The notes: generated by a model from the letters alone, not told the origin. Shown: positions 54,756 to 63,984, counted from the stretch's first letter. The stretch: 64,000 bases of DNA from Chryseobacterium sp. 7 (GCF_003663845.1 NZ_RCCA01000001.1:744001-808000); one strand, 5' to 3'. Numbers and translations are program-made.

Positions 54756-55484
54756 ATGAGCAGAACATTAGTCATAGGAGACATTCATGGAGGATTTAAA
54801 GCCTTACAGCAGGTTCTTGAAAGAGCAGGTGTGACAGAAAATGATCAGCTGATTTTCTTGGGAGATTATGTAGACGGATGGAGTGAATCTTCACAAATTA
54901 TACAGTTTCTATTGGAACTTTCAGAAAAACAAAAATGCATTTTTATCAAAGGAAATCATGATGCATGGTGCGAAGACTGGCTGGCATTGGGGCAAAAACC
55001 GGATGTATGGCTTTTTAATGGAGGACAAAAAACGGTAGAAAGCTATACAGACTACTCCCTTGAAGATTTAGATATTCATCTCGAATTCTTTCAAAGAATG
55101 AAGAACTATTACATTGATGATCAGAACAGATTATTTATCCATGCGGGTTATGCTTCCATGCACGGGCCGGAAAAAGAAGTCTATTCCAGCAATTACCGAT
55201 GGGACAGGACGCTTTGGGAAACCGCTGTAGCAATGGATAAAAAACTGGACAAGAACTCAGAATTATATCCTAAAAGACTGCTTCTGTACAAAGAAATATT
55301 TATTGGGCATACGCCAACTCTTGATATTGGAATTAAGATACCAGCCAATAAAGCCAATATCTGGAATATGGATACCGGAGCTGCTTATACCGGATCTTTA
55401 TCCATCATGGATATTGATACCAAACGGTTCTGGCAAAGCGATACGCTTCCCTCCTTATATCCTAAAGAGAAGGGCAGAAATTAA
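54756..55484 (+). CDS. Calcineurin-like metallophosphoesterase
   Basis: A 242-residue phosphatase with the metal motifs GDIHGGF, GDYVDGW and GNHDAW, then FIHAGY and IGHTP. It resembles bacterial Ser/Thr protein phosphatases and diadenosine tetraphosphatases. It starts 1 bp after kptA. Given this context it may hydrolyse the cyclic or terminal phosphate of the ADP-ribose product released by Tpt1, which is inference. Confidence 0.88.
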   Translation: MSRTLVIGDIHGGFKALQQVLERAGVTENDQLIFLGDYVDGWSESSQIIQFLLELSEKQKCIFIKGNHDAWCEDWLALGQKPDVWLFNGGQKTVESYTDYSLEDLDIHLEFFQRMKNYYIDDQNRLFIHAGYASMHGPEKEVYSSNYRWDRTLWETAVAMDKKLDKNSELYPKRLLLYKEIFIGHTPTLDIGIKIPANKANIWNMDTGAAYTGSLSIMDIDTKRFWQSDTLPSLYPKEKGRN

Positions 55485-55496
55485 TATTATAGGAAC

Positions 55497-55529
55497 AAAC
55501 CTAACAGGTTTTCAAAACCTGTTAGGTTT
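55497..55529. repeat. 33-bp palindrome at the end of the NAD cluster
   Basis: Arms AAACCTAACAGGTTTT and AAAACCTGTTAGGTTT separated by a single C. It lies 13 bp after the phosphoesterase stop and is followed by T-rich sequence, so it can work as a terminator. I recall the same arm sequence as widely repeated in Flavobacteriia, so it may be a dispersed palindrome. Confidence 0.75.
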
Positions 55530-55604
55530 CTATTTTAAAAACATTTTATCCATCAACATATTCTCATTTCTCCCAAAAGATAACTACTTTTAAAGTCTGA
55601 AAAT

Positions 55605-57338
55605 ATGACTTCAATGAAACTGAAATATCTCTTATTCACCTTGAGCTCTACCTTGTTTTTTGCTCAAAAATCATTTCAGACCCCTTTTGAAAAAGGAAAT
55701 GGGAGCCAGACGGTTACTTATGATGAAATGAATGACTATTATCAGGATTTGACAAAAAATTTTAATACGATCCAATATCTTAAAAAAGGAGAAGATGACA
55801 ACGGGAAACCAATTTATGTAGTAGTTTATAACCCTTTTCCTGAAAAAGATCTTGAGAAACTAAGAAAAGAGAAAGCTGTTCTTTTCGTCAACAATGGCAT
55901 TCATCCTGGAGAACCGGACGGAATAGATGCTACCATGATGCTGATGAGAGATCTTGCGAATAAAAAGATCAAAACTCCACAGAATTTTATCATTGCCGCT
56001 ATTTCAGCTTATAATGTAAGTGGAATGCTGAACAGGGGATCCTATTCCAGAGCCAACCAAAATGGGCCGGAACAATACGGATTCAGAGGAAATGCCAGAA
56101 ATTATGACCTGAACAGGGATTTTATCAAGGCAGATTCTAAAAATGCCAGAAGTTTCCAGGAAATCTATCAATGGCTGAAACCCGATGTTTTCATAGACAA
56201 TCATGTCAGTAACGGAGCCGATTATCAATATACCTTCACCTATATTTCTACCTTTAAGGAACGCCTGGGAAACGTACTCGGAAATTATTTCTACAATGAT
56301 TATCAGGCTAAAAACCTTGAAGATATGAAGAAGCTGGGCTACGAAAGCACTCCTTATGTCAATATTCACGGAGATGTTCCGGAAGTAGGATTTGCTTCAT
56401 TTGAAGACTCCCCGAGATATTCTACAGGATATACATCTCTTTTCAATTCTTTAGGAACCGTTCCCGAAACCCATATGCTGAAACCTTATGACAAAAGGGT
56501 AGATGCTACTTACAAATACATGTTGATCAATCTACAAAATTTAGACAAAGATTATCAGAAAATAAAACAGCTTCGCATAGAAAATTTAAAGCAATATCAA
56601 GCCGGAAAACAATATGGAATCCGTTGGAAAATAGATTCTACCAAATTTTCTACTATGGATTTCGAAGGATATGAAGGAAAATATAAACCCAGTGAAGTTT
56701 CAGGAAAGCCAAGGCTCTATTATGATAGAAACAAGCCATTTACCAAGAATATAAAACTCTTTACTACTGCTGTTCCTACAGGATATATTACCATTCCGAA
56801 GTATTATGTGATTCCACAGTCACAGTACCGTGTGATTGAAGAATTTAAAAGAAATAAAATTCAGATGAAACCGATACAGAAAGACAGTACAATGGCGGTT
56901 GAATCCTATAAAATCAAAGATTTTAAAACAAGTAAAAACCCTTATGAAGGCCATTATCTGCATTTTGAAACAACAGTTGACGCTTCCCACAAGAATTTGA
57001 CATTTACAGCAGGTGATTATCTTGTTCCTACGAATCAGCCAGGAGTTAAATATGTTATAGAAACCATTGAACCTGAAGCATTAGACTCATTTTTCAACTG
57101 GAATTTCTTTGACGGAATTCTGGCTCAGAAAGAATATTATTCTGCCTATATTTTCGAAGATACAGCTGCTGAGCTGCTGAAAAAAGATACAAAGCTGAAA
57201 GAAGCCTTTGAGGCAGCTAAAGCATCGGATAAAAAATTGTCTGAAGACGGAGAGGCACAATTAGATTGGGTATATAAACACTCTCCTTATTTTGAAGAAA
57301 AAACATTCAGGCAGTATCCTGTTTATAGAGTGTTGTAA
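55605..57338 (+). CDS. M14 family zinc carboxypeptidase
   Basis: A 577-residue secreted metallopeptidase with a signal peptide ending in FAQ. Zinc ligands: NNGIHPGEPDG (His-x2-Glu) and the later His in DNHVSNGADYQ. RNYDLNRDF carries the substrate-binding Asn-Arg pair. The catalytic Glu is likely in TVPETHMLKPYDKR. The last 200 residues form an extra domain. A second in-frame Met three codons in (55614) is an alternative start. Confidence 0.9.
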   Translation: MTSMKLKYLLFTLSSTLFFAQKSFQTPFEKGNGSQTVTYDEMNDYYQDLTKNFNTIQYLKKGEDDNGKPIYVVVYNPFPEKDLEKLRKEKAVLFVNNGIHPGEPDGIDATMMLMRDLANKKIKTPQNFIIAAISAYNVSGMLNRGSYSRANQNGPEQYGFRGNARNYDLNRDFIKADSKNARSFQEIYQWLKPDVFIDNHVSNGADYQYTFTYISTFKERLGNVLGNYFYNDYQAKNLEDMKKLGYESTPYVNIHGDVPEVGFASFEDSPRYSTGYTSLFNSLGTVPETHMLKPYDKRVDATYKYMLINLQNLDKDYQKIKQLRIENLKQYQAGKQYGIRWKIDSTKFSTMDFEGYEGKYKPSEVSGKPRLYYDRNKPFTKNIKLFTTAVPTGYITIPKYYVIPQSQYRVIEEFKRNKIQMKPIQKDSTMAVESYKIKDFKTSKNPYEGHYLHFETTVDASHKNLTFTAGDYLVPTNQPGVKYVIETIEPEALDSFFNWNFFDGILAQKEYYSAYIFEDTAAELLKKDTKLKEAFEAAKASDKKLSEDGEAQLDWVYKHSPYFEEKTFRQYPVYRVL

Positions 57339-57365
57339 ATTATTGATATTGAGTAAATAAACTAA

Positions 57366-57396
57366 AAAAAAGAGTTTCAAACGAAACTCCTTTTTA
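57366..57396. terminator. Bidirectional terminator after the M14 peptidase
   Basis: GAGTTTC with GAAACTC (7-bp stem, 4-nt loop), flanked by an A run and a T run, between convergent genes. Confidence 0.75.
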
Positions 57397-58278
57397 TTAT
57401 CTTGGTAAGCCTCTCTTCAAGGCCATTTCTGCTCTTTTAACAGCCATTTTCTCTTTCCAGTCCATATAGCTCTTTTTGAAATTTGATTTCATAATGTCAT
57501 CAAATTTACGCTGTACGGTAAGATTCCAAAGAGAGTGTGCTTTTACCGCCCATGATTTGTCCCATGCTCTCAAAGAAATAGAGAAACTTCCGTCCAGATA
57601 TTTCATCCAGTGCCACCATCCGGTAGGCATAAATAATGTATCTCCATGTTCAAGATAACATTCAATTCCTTCTACGCCATCCAGCGCCGGGAATTTTGTG
57701 AAATCCGGATTTTCTATATCATAATCCTCCAGTGCATAGGTTGCATAAGGAATCTGGTAAAGTCTTTCTCTCCATTTATAATCAAACAGAAGAATATGCT
57801 TTCTTCCGTTGAAGTGAGTATGGAAGATATGAGCCATATCAATATCAAAGTGAAGGAATGTTACAGAACCCTTTCCTCCAAAGAACATATTGGGATATTT
57901 ATCCAGAAAGCCGCCCATTAATTTTTTTGGAGAAATATAATCATCCAAAAGCTTGGGAGCATATTTTATAGGATCAAAAAGAAATATTCTGAGGTCAGTA
58001 GGCTCACGTTGTATAAGATCTATATAATCTCCAAACTTCATTTTTGCGGCGGCAGCATTGATGGGAGCAGAAGGGTCTGCCTTTGAGCTGTCATATAGCG
58101 GTACCTCCACATCTCCTACAACCTCCTTCATATATTCCATCGTCCATTTTTGGTAAGCCGGCCAGTTTTTTGCCATATTCCTGATGACAACGGGCCTTCT
58201 TGGCTTCAGATATTTTTCGTAGAATTCTTCTTTCGAAATGTCTTCTACAACATCTATAGGCTTTAAAATAATTCCCAT
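57397..58278 (-). CDS. Cupin-like (JmjC, FIH-type) domain-containing protein
   Basis: A 293-residue protein of the cupin_8 group, Fe(II)/2-oxoglutarate-dependent hydroxylases related to FIH. Iron ligands: FLHFDIDMAH (His-x-Asp) and a later His in PTGWWHWMKYLDGSFSISLR; the Lys of GRKHILLFDY is a candidate 2-oxoglutarate ligand. RRPVVIRNMAKNWPAYQKW is the typical N-terminal motif. The substrate is unknown. Confidence 0.86.
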   Translation of the reverse strand: MGIILKPIDVVEDISKEEFYEKYLKPRRPVVIRNMAKNWPAYQKWTMEYMKEVVGDVEVPLYDSSKADPSAPINAAAAKMKFGDYIDLIQREPTDLRIFLFDPIKYAPKLLDDYISPKKLMGGFLDKYPNMFFGGKGSVTFLHFDIDMAHIFHTHFNGRKHILLFDYKWRERLYQIPYATYALEDYDIENPDFTKFPALDGVEGIECYLEHGDTLFMPTGWWHWMKYLDGSFSISLRAWDKSWAVKAHSLWNLTVQRKFDDIMKSNFKKSYMDWKEKMAVKRAEMALKRGLPR

Positions 58279-58718
58279 TTTATAAATTTTATGTTACAAA
58301 ATTATTAAATATATATTTATGTAATAGGGTTTAATTTTTTTTTAATCTATGATTCAAATCAGATTTTACTATCTAGTCTAAATAAGAATATTAATATTTT
58401 TTCTTTAATTGAAAATTGTTGTTATTATGCTCAATATGACAATGTTCGTCCAGATTATGTTACAAAATTTTTAATAAATCAATGATGAAAAATTTTATAG
58501 ATTTTATATGCCAAATGTACTTTTTGAAGAAATATGATCAGCTAGATAAAGAATCCAAAACTTAATCTGATAAAACACTTTTTTAATAAAAATTCAATCA
58601 TTTAAAAAATATCACTATGTTTGTAGTGATAAAGATTTAACCTTTACCTATAAAATTCATCTTTATAGGAAGTGTAACAAAAAACAAGAATGATTAACTA
58701 ATTGAGCAAATAATAAGT
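58279..58718. other. 440-bp AT-rich promoter region
   Basis: No gene. The only clear structure is the palindrome and -7 element at 58611-58630, upstream of the beta-barrel protein. Confidence 0.4.
58611..58630 (+). promoter_or_regulatory. Palindromic operator overlapping a -7 element
   Basis: ATCACTA, 6-bp spacer TGTTTG, TAGTGAT: a perfect 7-bp inverted repeat. The -7 element TATGTTTG (58616-58623) lies within it, 88 bp before the start codon. A regulator bound here would block the polymerase. Confidence 0.6.
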
Positions 58719-61421
58719 ATGAAAAAAAATATTTCTTTATTTCTGATGCTTTTCTTTACTGTGCTTACTTTTGCGCAGAAAACAGTATCAGGAAAGATTA
58801 CTGATGATGACGGGGTTGCCATACCAAGTGCCAGTGTGACGGTAGAAGAACCTGGCAAAGATGCTATTCTGGCTTATGGAATTACCAATTCCAAAGGAGA
58901 ATACAAAGTAACTTTCACTTCAGCAGAATCCAATGTAGATCTTAAAGTGAAAGCATTCAATCAGAAACCGCTTACAAAGCAAATCAGTAACAGCGATCAG
59001 ACTCTGAATTTCAAAATGCAGTCTGAAGCCACAGAAATTAAAGAAGTACAGCTGAAAACAAAAATGATTACCGCAAGAGGGGATACTATTTCTTACGATC
59101 TTAAAGCATTCAACAGTAAAAATGACAGAACGCTGGCAGATGTAATGAAAAAAATTCCCGGAATTGAAGTGAATACAGACGGAACAATCCTTTATCAGGG
59201 GAATGCCATCAACAAATTCTATGTAAACGGAAAAGACCTTATGGAAGGAGGTTATGGAACGATCAACAATTCCCTTCCGAAAGATGCAGTACAGAAAGTA
59301 GAAGTTCTTGAAAACCACCAGCCGGTAAAAATCCTTCAGGACAAAGTACCTTCAGATCAGGCTGCCATTAATATCAAGCTGAAAAATTCCGTTACCATGA
59401 CCGGTAGAGGGGAAGTAGGAACGGGCTTCGGAGATCCATGGCTTTGGAATGTAAAGCTGACACCCATGTTTTTCGGACAGAAAAGTCAATGGGTAGTCAA
59501 TTATAAAACCAATAATATGGGTGAACAGGTGGAGAATGAGGGAAATATTCTGGCATTTGGAAACAGATTTGAGGGAAAAAGAATCAACGCCTCTCAAAAT
59601 GATTGGCTTAACGTAGAAAATGCAGATACACCTAATCTTCCGGTTAAAAGATATCTGATGAATAATGTTCATTACTTATCAGCCAATTATCTTACCAATA
59701 TTGATAAGAAAAAGGAATGGGAGCTTAAAGCTAATGCAAATTATACTAACAATGCTGTGGAAAGAGAATCCTATAGTCAAACTGATTATTTTGGAGGGAG
59801 TTCTAATATCATAAAAATACTGAATAACTTTTATACAGATAAAGCAAAAGGAGAATTGATATTTACAAAGAATGCCAAAAAAGGATTTTTTAAAAATACC
59901 ACAAGTTTCTCTCAATATTGGAATGCGGATAGAGGGATTGTTGACAGAACCGATGCAAAAACTGGAATACAAAGAAATGCGAATGAAGGGATTGAATCTC
60001 CAACAACATCTTTCCAGAATTCACTAAGTACAATTATTCCTTGGAAGGAAAAAATGGTAAATCTTTTATCTTATGTAAGCTATCAAACAGATAGACAGAC
60101 TTTGGAAGTTAACCCATCATCTTATTTGGATATTCCTGGATTTGAGGCAGTAGCTAATACAGAGTTTGCAACACAAAATTTAAGGCTTAAGACTTTTGAA
60201 GCTAATCATTCCGCCAACATTGGTTTTTCTGTCAAAGGATGGACATTTACTCCAGAAGTTGGGTTTAATTTCAAAAGTACAGATATGGTTTCAGATTTGT
60301 CAAATATTAAAGCAATTCCATCTACCAACCCTAATACTCCCAATCCTCAACCTGATGCATATAGCAATGATTTGAAATATACGACAGCCACACCATACGG
60401 AAGTTTAGGAATAAATTATAAAAATGAATCGTGGATGATTTATGCTAATTTTCCAGTAAATTCAAATAATATTAAAGCAGAAGATCCATTAAGGTTTGTT
60501 TCGAAATCATTAAATAAAGTAACCTTTGAACCCAATATTTTTGCTCAGTATTCATTTGCTTCATTTTGGAAAGCATCCGTAAATGCTAATATTAATAATA
60601 ATTTTGGAGAAATAAATACGGCATATTCTGGGTTTTTAATGACTTCTCCAGGTGGAATCATTGCAATGGATATTAAAAACCCAATTCCTCAAAATAATAA
60701 CAAATCTGCAGGAACAAGAATAGAATATAGAAATCCATTGAATAATTTATTCTTTAATGTTAATTACAGATATTCTGATGCCAAGAGAAACTTAATTTCA
60801 AACCCGGAAATCAATGGAGCTGGATATACCATAATGAAATATAAAGAGCAGGACAATCATGTATTAAGTAAGGGATATAGTGTAGAAGTTGGAAAATATT
60901 TTCCAAAATTTAAAACGAACGCATCACTTAGCTACAGCAATAATACAACAGAATCTGATGCATTCTTGAATGATAAATCCTATACTAATAAGAATAATGG
61001 TCAGTCATTTGGTCTTAAATTCAATAATACATATTTCAGTTGGATGAGTGTTGATTATAATGCAAGTCTTACTAGAACAAAGCAGACAAGTGTAGGAGAA
61101 TTAAACTCTAACGCTACCAGAACAGGATTTACACATAATCTAGGGGTTTTCTTCTATCCTATAGAAAATCATACTGTTGGATTTAATTGGGATCAGGTAA
61201 ATACAAATGCAATGGGGCAAAAATATCACAATGGATTCTATGATGTATCATATCAGTTTTCTTGGGCTAAAAAGAAGATTGATTTTGAACTAAAATGGAT
61301 GAATATCGCAAACAAAAAAGTTTTCGAAACCTATGATATTAATACTACAAATATTGCTTATACAAGGTATCAGCTCCGCCCTAGCCAGGTAATGTTTACC
61401 GTAAAATTCAACTTTAAATAA
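58719..61421 (+). CDS. Outer-membrane beta-barrel protein, TonB-receptor-like
   Basis: A 900-residue protein. A signal peptide is followed by a carboxypeptidase-regulatory-like domain (TVSGKITDDDGVAIPSASV), a plug-like segment (LADVMKKIPGIEVNTDGTILYQGN at about 140-165, KFYVNGKDLMEG) and a long barrel of alternating strands ending MFTVKFNFK. The plug and barrel resemble the outer-membrane beta-barrel family that accompanies GLPGLI proteins. Composition shifts to more AT-rich, Asn-rich sequence in the second half. Substrate is unknown. Confidence 0.85.
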   Translation: MKKNISLFLMLFFTVLTFAQKTVSGKITDDDGVAIPSASVTVEEPGKDAILAYGITNSKGEYKVTFTSAESNVDLKVKAFNQKPLTKQISNSDQTLNFKMQSEATEIKEVQLKTKMITARGDTISYDLKAFNSKNDRTLADVMKKIPGIEVNTDGTILYQGNAINKFYVNGKDLMEGGYGTINNSLPKDAVQKVEVLENHQPVKILQDKVPSDQAAINIKLKNSVTMTGRGEVGTGFGDPWLWNVKLTPMFFGQKSQWVVNYKTNNMGEQVENEGNILAFGNRFEGKRINASQNDWLNVENADTPNLPVKRYLMNNVHYLSANYLTNIDKKKEWELKANANYTNNAVERESYSQTDYFGGSSNIIKILNNFYTDKAKGELIFTKNAKKGFFKNTTSFSQYWNADRGIVDRTDAKTGIQRNANEGIESPTTSFQNSLSTIIPWKEKMVNLLSYVSYQTDRQTLEVNPSSYLDIPGFEAVANTEFATQNLRLKTFEANHSANIGFSVKGWTFTPEVGFNFKSTDMVSDLSNIKAIPSTNPNTPNPQPDAYSNDLKYTTATPYGSLGINYKNESWMIYANFPVNSNNIKAEDPLRFVSKSLNKVTFEPNIFAQYSFASFWKASVNANINNNFGEINTAYSGFLMTSPGGIIAMDIKNPIPQNNNKSAGTRIEYRNPLNNLFFNVNYRYSDAKRNLISNPEINGAGYTIMKYKEQDNHVLSKGYSVEVGKYFPKFKTNASLSYSNNTTESDAFLNDKSYTNKNNGQSFGLKFNNTYFSWMSVDYNASLTRTKQTSVGELNSNATRTGFTHNLGVFFYPIENHTVGFNWDQVNTNAMGQKYHNGFYDVSYQFSWAKKKIDFELKWMNIANKKVFETYDINTTNIAYTRYQLRPSQVMFTVKFNFK

Positions 61422-61425
61422 AATA

Positions 61426-61456
61426 AAAACCAATCCATGCGGATTGGTTTTTTGTT
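61426..61456 (+). terminator. Terminator after the beta-barrel protein
   Basis: 11-bp stem AAAACCAATCC / GGATTGGTTTT with ATGC loop, followed by TTTGTT. Confidence 0.88.
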
Positions 61457-61477
61457 GAGATATAATGATGTATTAAA

Positions 61478-61975
61478 TTAAAAACTTTGCTGGTCTGCTG
61501 AAGGCCCATAGCTTCCTGGCAAAGGAATATTGTTCAGTCTGTAATATACACCCAGCTGCGCCCTGTGGTGCGTGATCTGGTTTAAAGCATGGCGGATTGC
61601 TCCGTATTTGCTCCAGCTTGCCAGTTCATGGCCGTCATTTTTAATCGTCCAGCTGGGATTCAGATCGTCTTCTGTGCTGTTTTCAAGAGCTTTTTTACCG
61701 GCCTGATAATCTTCTTCCAGTTTTTTCATAAGATCTTCTTTTGTGGAAAGAACGGTAGGCTTATATTCGCCTTTGCCAAAATCAAGCTCGGAAGTATTCA
61801 AAATGGTGCTCGGCCATTCAAAAACTTCTACAAGATGGGTGGCAAGGGGCATCAGTTTCATGCTTTTTTCATGAGGTGCGAAGTCATTTTTTCCTTCAGG
61901 GAAAAGTTCAATAAATTTTTTGGTGGTTTGGAATTCTCCCTCCAGTTCGGATTTTAATTGAGATAAGGTATCCAT
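61478..61975 (-). CDS. DinB family protein
   Basis: A 165-residue four-helix-bundle protein. Metal-binding His residues fit the DinB/YfiT pattern: FAPHEKSM with AMPLATHLVEV, and the late LNQITHHRAQLGVYYR, which is the most diagnostic. In this family such proteins are often thiol- or metal-dependent transferases. The function here is unknown. Confidence 0.87.
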   Translation of the reverse strand: MDTLSQLKSELEGEFQTTKKFIELFPEGKNDFAPHEKSMKLMPLATHLVEVFEWPSTILNTSELDFGKGEYKPTVLSTKEDLMKKLEEDYQAGKKALENSTEDDLNPSWTIKNDGHELASWSKYGAIRHALNQITHHRAQLGVYYRLNNIPLPGSYGPSADQQSF

Positions 61976-62145
61976 AATATTTTGTTTTTTAGAAACTTAA
62001 AGGTAAGCGTTTTAAAAATGAAACTGTTTTAAGAGAATCATAATTTTTTAATTTGGCAGAGATCAATTTTTTTCGAAAAATAAAATTTCAAAAAAACTGT
62101 AACAAAAGAAGAACTATGATTACTAATTATATAAAACTTGCTATA

Positions 62146-63045
62146 ATGAAAAAATTATTTTCTCTATTTCTTATCACTCTTTTTGCATTTGCAGGAGCGC
62201 AGGAGTCGAAGGAAACAGCTAATCGTTTCTTTTATGAACTGACCTTTAAGCCGAAGAAAGATTCAGCAAAGGTGGATAAGGTAATTACCATCCTTGATAT
62301 TACTCCCAAAAAATCTATCTACCAGGATTATACAATGCCTGCTCAGGACTCAATTATTAAAGCTCAGGTAGAAGAGATGGAAAAAACCAAATCTTTTAAG
62401 GACATGAGTAAAATGATTAAATGGCCGAAGTTTTCTTACAAGATTGTGAAAAACTATCCGGACATGAAAGTGCAGTATGTAGATAAAATCAGCAGAAACT
62501 TTTTCTCTTATGATGATAATGTGAAACTGCAATGGAATATTTTGCCGGAAAAACAGAAAATAGGAACCTATAATACACAAAAAGCAACCACTGAATTTGG
62601 AGGAAGAACATGGACAGCGTGGTTCAGTTCAGATATTCCTTTTCAGGATGGACCATATAAATTTTACGGGCTGCCTGGTTTGATTGTGAAGGTTGAAGAC
62701 GCAGATAAAAACTATTCATGGTTACTAAGCGGAAATAAAAAAATAGACAACTATGACGAAATTTCTTATGCAGATAAGATTAATGCGAAGATGGGAATGT
62801 CTAGTAATACGGTAACACCAACTACCAAGGAAAAATTTCAGAAGTCATTTGATGCCTTTAAAGCAGATCCGTTTGCAGAATCCCGTCCCTATATGACCGC
62901 TGAGACAATGAGCAAGCCAATGCCTGGAACAGATGGAACCATAGGAGATTTTATGAAAAGAATGGAAAAACAGGTGAAAGATTTCTTCGGAGCCAATGAC
63001 AATCCAATAGAAAAAGAACAAGCTTCTGACAAGAAGAAAAAATAA
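62146..63045 (+). CDS. GLPGLI family protein
   Basis: A 299-residue secreted protein counting from the ATG at 62146, which gives a clean signal peptide (MKKLFSLFLITLFAFAGAQ); an ATG at 62116 is possible. It contains the family's name-giving segment FYGLPGLIVKVED, and WTAWFSSDIPFQDGPYKF just before it. GLPGLI proteins are Bacteroidetes-specific and often adjacent to TonB-receptor-like proteins such as the one ending at 61421. Their role is unknown. Confidence 0.92.
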   Translation: MKKLFSLFLITLFAFAGAQESKETANRFFYELTFKPKKDSAKVDKVITILDITPKKSIYQDYTMPAQDSIIKAQVEEMEKTKSFKDMSKMIKWPKFSYKIVKNYPDMKVQYVDKISRNFFSYDDNVKLQWNILPEKQKIGTYNTQKATTEFGGRTWTAWFSSDIPFQDGPYKFYGLPGLIVKVEDADKNYSWLLSGNKKIDNYDEISYADKINAKMGMSSNTVTPTTKEKFQKSFDAFKADPFAESRPYMTAETMSKPMPGTDGTIGDFMKRMEKQVKDFFGANDNPIEKEQASDKKKK

Positions 63046-63072
63046 GCATTCATATCAACTAAATTATATTTT

Positions 63073-63112
63073 GAATCAACCCAGATACAGCAATGTGTTT
63101 GGGTTGATTTCT
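63073..63112 (+). terminator. Terminator after the GLPGLI gene
   Basis: AATCAACCC with GGGTTGATT, followed by TTCTTTTTG. Confidence 0.75.
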
Positions 63113-63172
63113 TTTTGTAAAATGAATTATGTGCCTGATGAGCAAAAATTTTAAAATAACTTCAAAAAAAAT

Positions 63173-63202
63173 TTGATTTTATTTTTTATTCTGCTATGTT
63201 TG
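63173..63202 (+). promoter_or_regulatory. Promoter of the small secreted protein pair
   Basis: TTG (63173-63175), 19-bp spacer, TATGTTTG (63195-63202), 26 bp before the ATG. Confidence 0.65.
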
Positions 63203-63227
63203 TTAAAACTAATTTAAAAATTATACC

Positions 63228-63515
63228 ATGAAAAAAATCATTGTCACATCACTTGTGATGACATCAGCATTGCTATTTGCTAAAAATGAATCTCCAAATA
63301 AAAATACGGAGCCTCACAAAACAACAGAAACTGTTTTAGTCGCTAAGAAAACAATCCAGGCGGCAGATCTACAACAAAAACCTATTACAATTTCCGCAGC
63401 AAAAGAGAAAGAATTAACAACAGCAGAAAAATGCGCTATTGAACTTGCTGTAGGCCCTATCATTGCTGGTCCTCCGGTACATTGTGCACAACTTGCAGCA
63501 GAAGGAATCTCTTAA
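63228..63515 (+). CDS. Small secreted protein, tandem paralogue 1
   Basis: A 95-residue protein with a signal peptide ending in FAK. The mature part is a short Lys/Thr-rich segment followed by a C-terminal mini-domain with two Cys (CAIELAVGPIIAGPPVHCAQLAAEG). It is paralogous to the next gene: signal peptide, KVLVAKK-like element and Cys spacing match. Function not known; it resembles a secreted peptide or a precursor. Confidence 0.65.
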   Translation: MKKIIVTSLVMTSALLFAKNESPNKNTEPHKTTETVLVAKKTIQAADLQQKPITISAAKEKELTTAEKCAIELAVGPIIAGPPVHCAQLAAEGIS

Positions 63516-63591
63516 TAAGATTAATATCAACCCAGATGCAATAATGTATCCTGGCTGATTGTTTTATAAAAACTAATTTAAATACTATACC

Positions 63592-63897
63592 ATGAAAAAA
63601 ATTATTATCGCATCACTATTGATGACATCAGCTGTTGTATTCGCTAAAACAGAAGAACCAAAAATGAAAACAGATTTATCTAAAAATCATGAAAAAGTTT
63701 TAGTAGCAAAGAAAGATGTAAAAGAAGAGAAAAAAGTAATCAAAATTGGAAATGCAAAGGTTATGAATCCTTTCCAGCAATGTGTTTTCAACAATTCAAT
63801 GTCTATTTCCTTAATGTATCTCTCCATGGGGATTCCTACAGCAGACGGCTTTGTAGAAGCAGCGGCAACAGCCAGTTGTATAGCAAGCGGTCTATAG
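63592..63897 (+). CDS. Small secreted protein, tandem paralogue 2
   Basis: A 101-residue protein with nearly the same first 20 residues as its upstream paralogue (MKKIIIASLLMTSAVVFAK) and the same AACTAATTTAAA leader. The C-terminal part has two Cys (QQCVFNNSMSIS and ATASCIASGL) but otherwise differs. A terminator-like remnant resembling the one after the GLPGLI gene lies between the two copies, so the duplicated unit included the terminator. Confidence 0.65.
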   Translation: MKKIIIASLLMTSAVVFAKTEEPKMKTDLSKNHEKVLVAKKDVKEEKKVIKIGNAKVMNPFQQCVFNNSMSISLMYLSMGIPTADGFVEAAATASCIASGL

Positions 63898-63920
63898 CTA
63901 AATAATAAAAAAAGTTGGGT

Positions 63921-63950
63921 AAGGTTCAGGAAGTTTTCTTTCTGAACCTT
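63921..63950 (+). terminator. Terminator after the small secreted proteins
   Basis: AAGGTTCAG with CTGAACCTT plus four inner pairs, TTTT loop. Confidence 0.75.
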
Positions 63951-63976
63951 GTTATTTAGATTAAATTTAAATAGCG

Positions 63977-63984
63977 TATATTTG
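63977..63984 (+). promoter_or_regulatory. -7 element at the window end
   Basis: TATATTTG, with a TTG at 63949-63951 (25-bp spacing, slightly long). It may serve a gene beyond the window. Confidence 0.4.
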
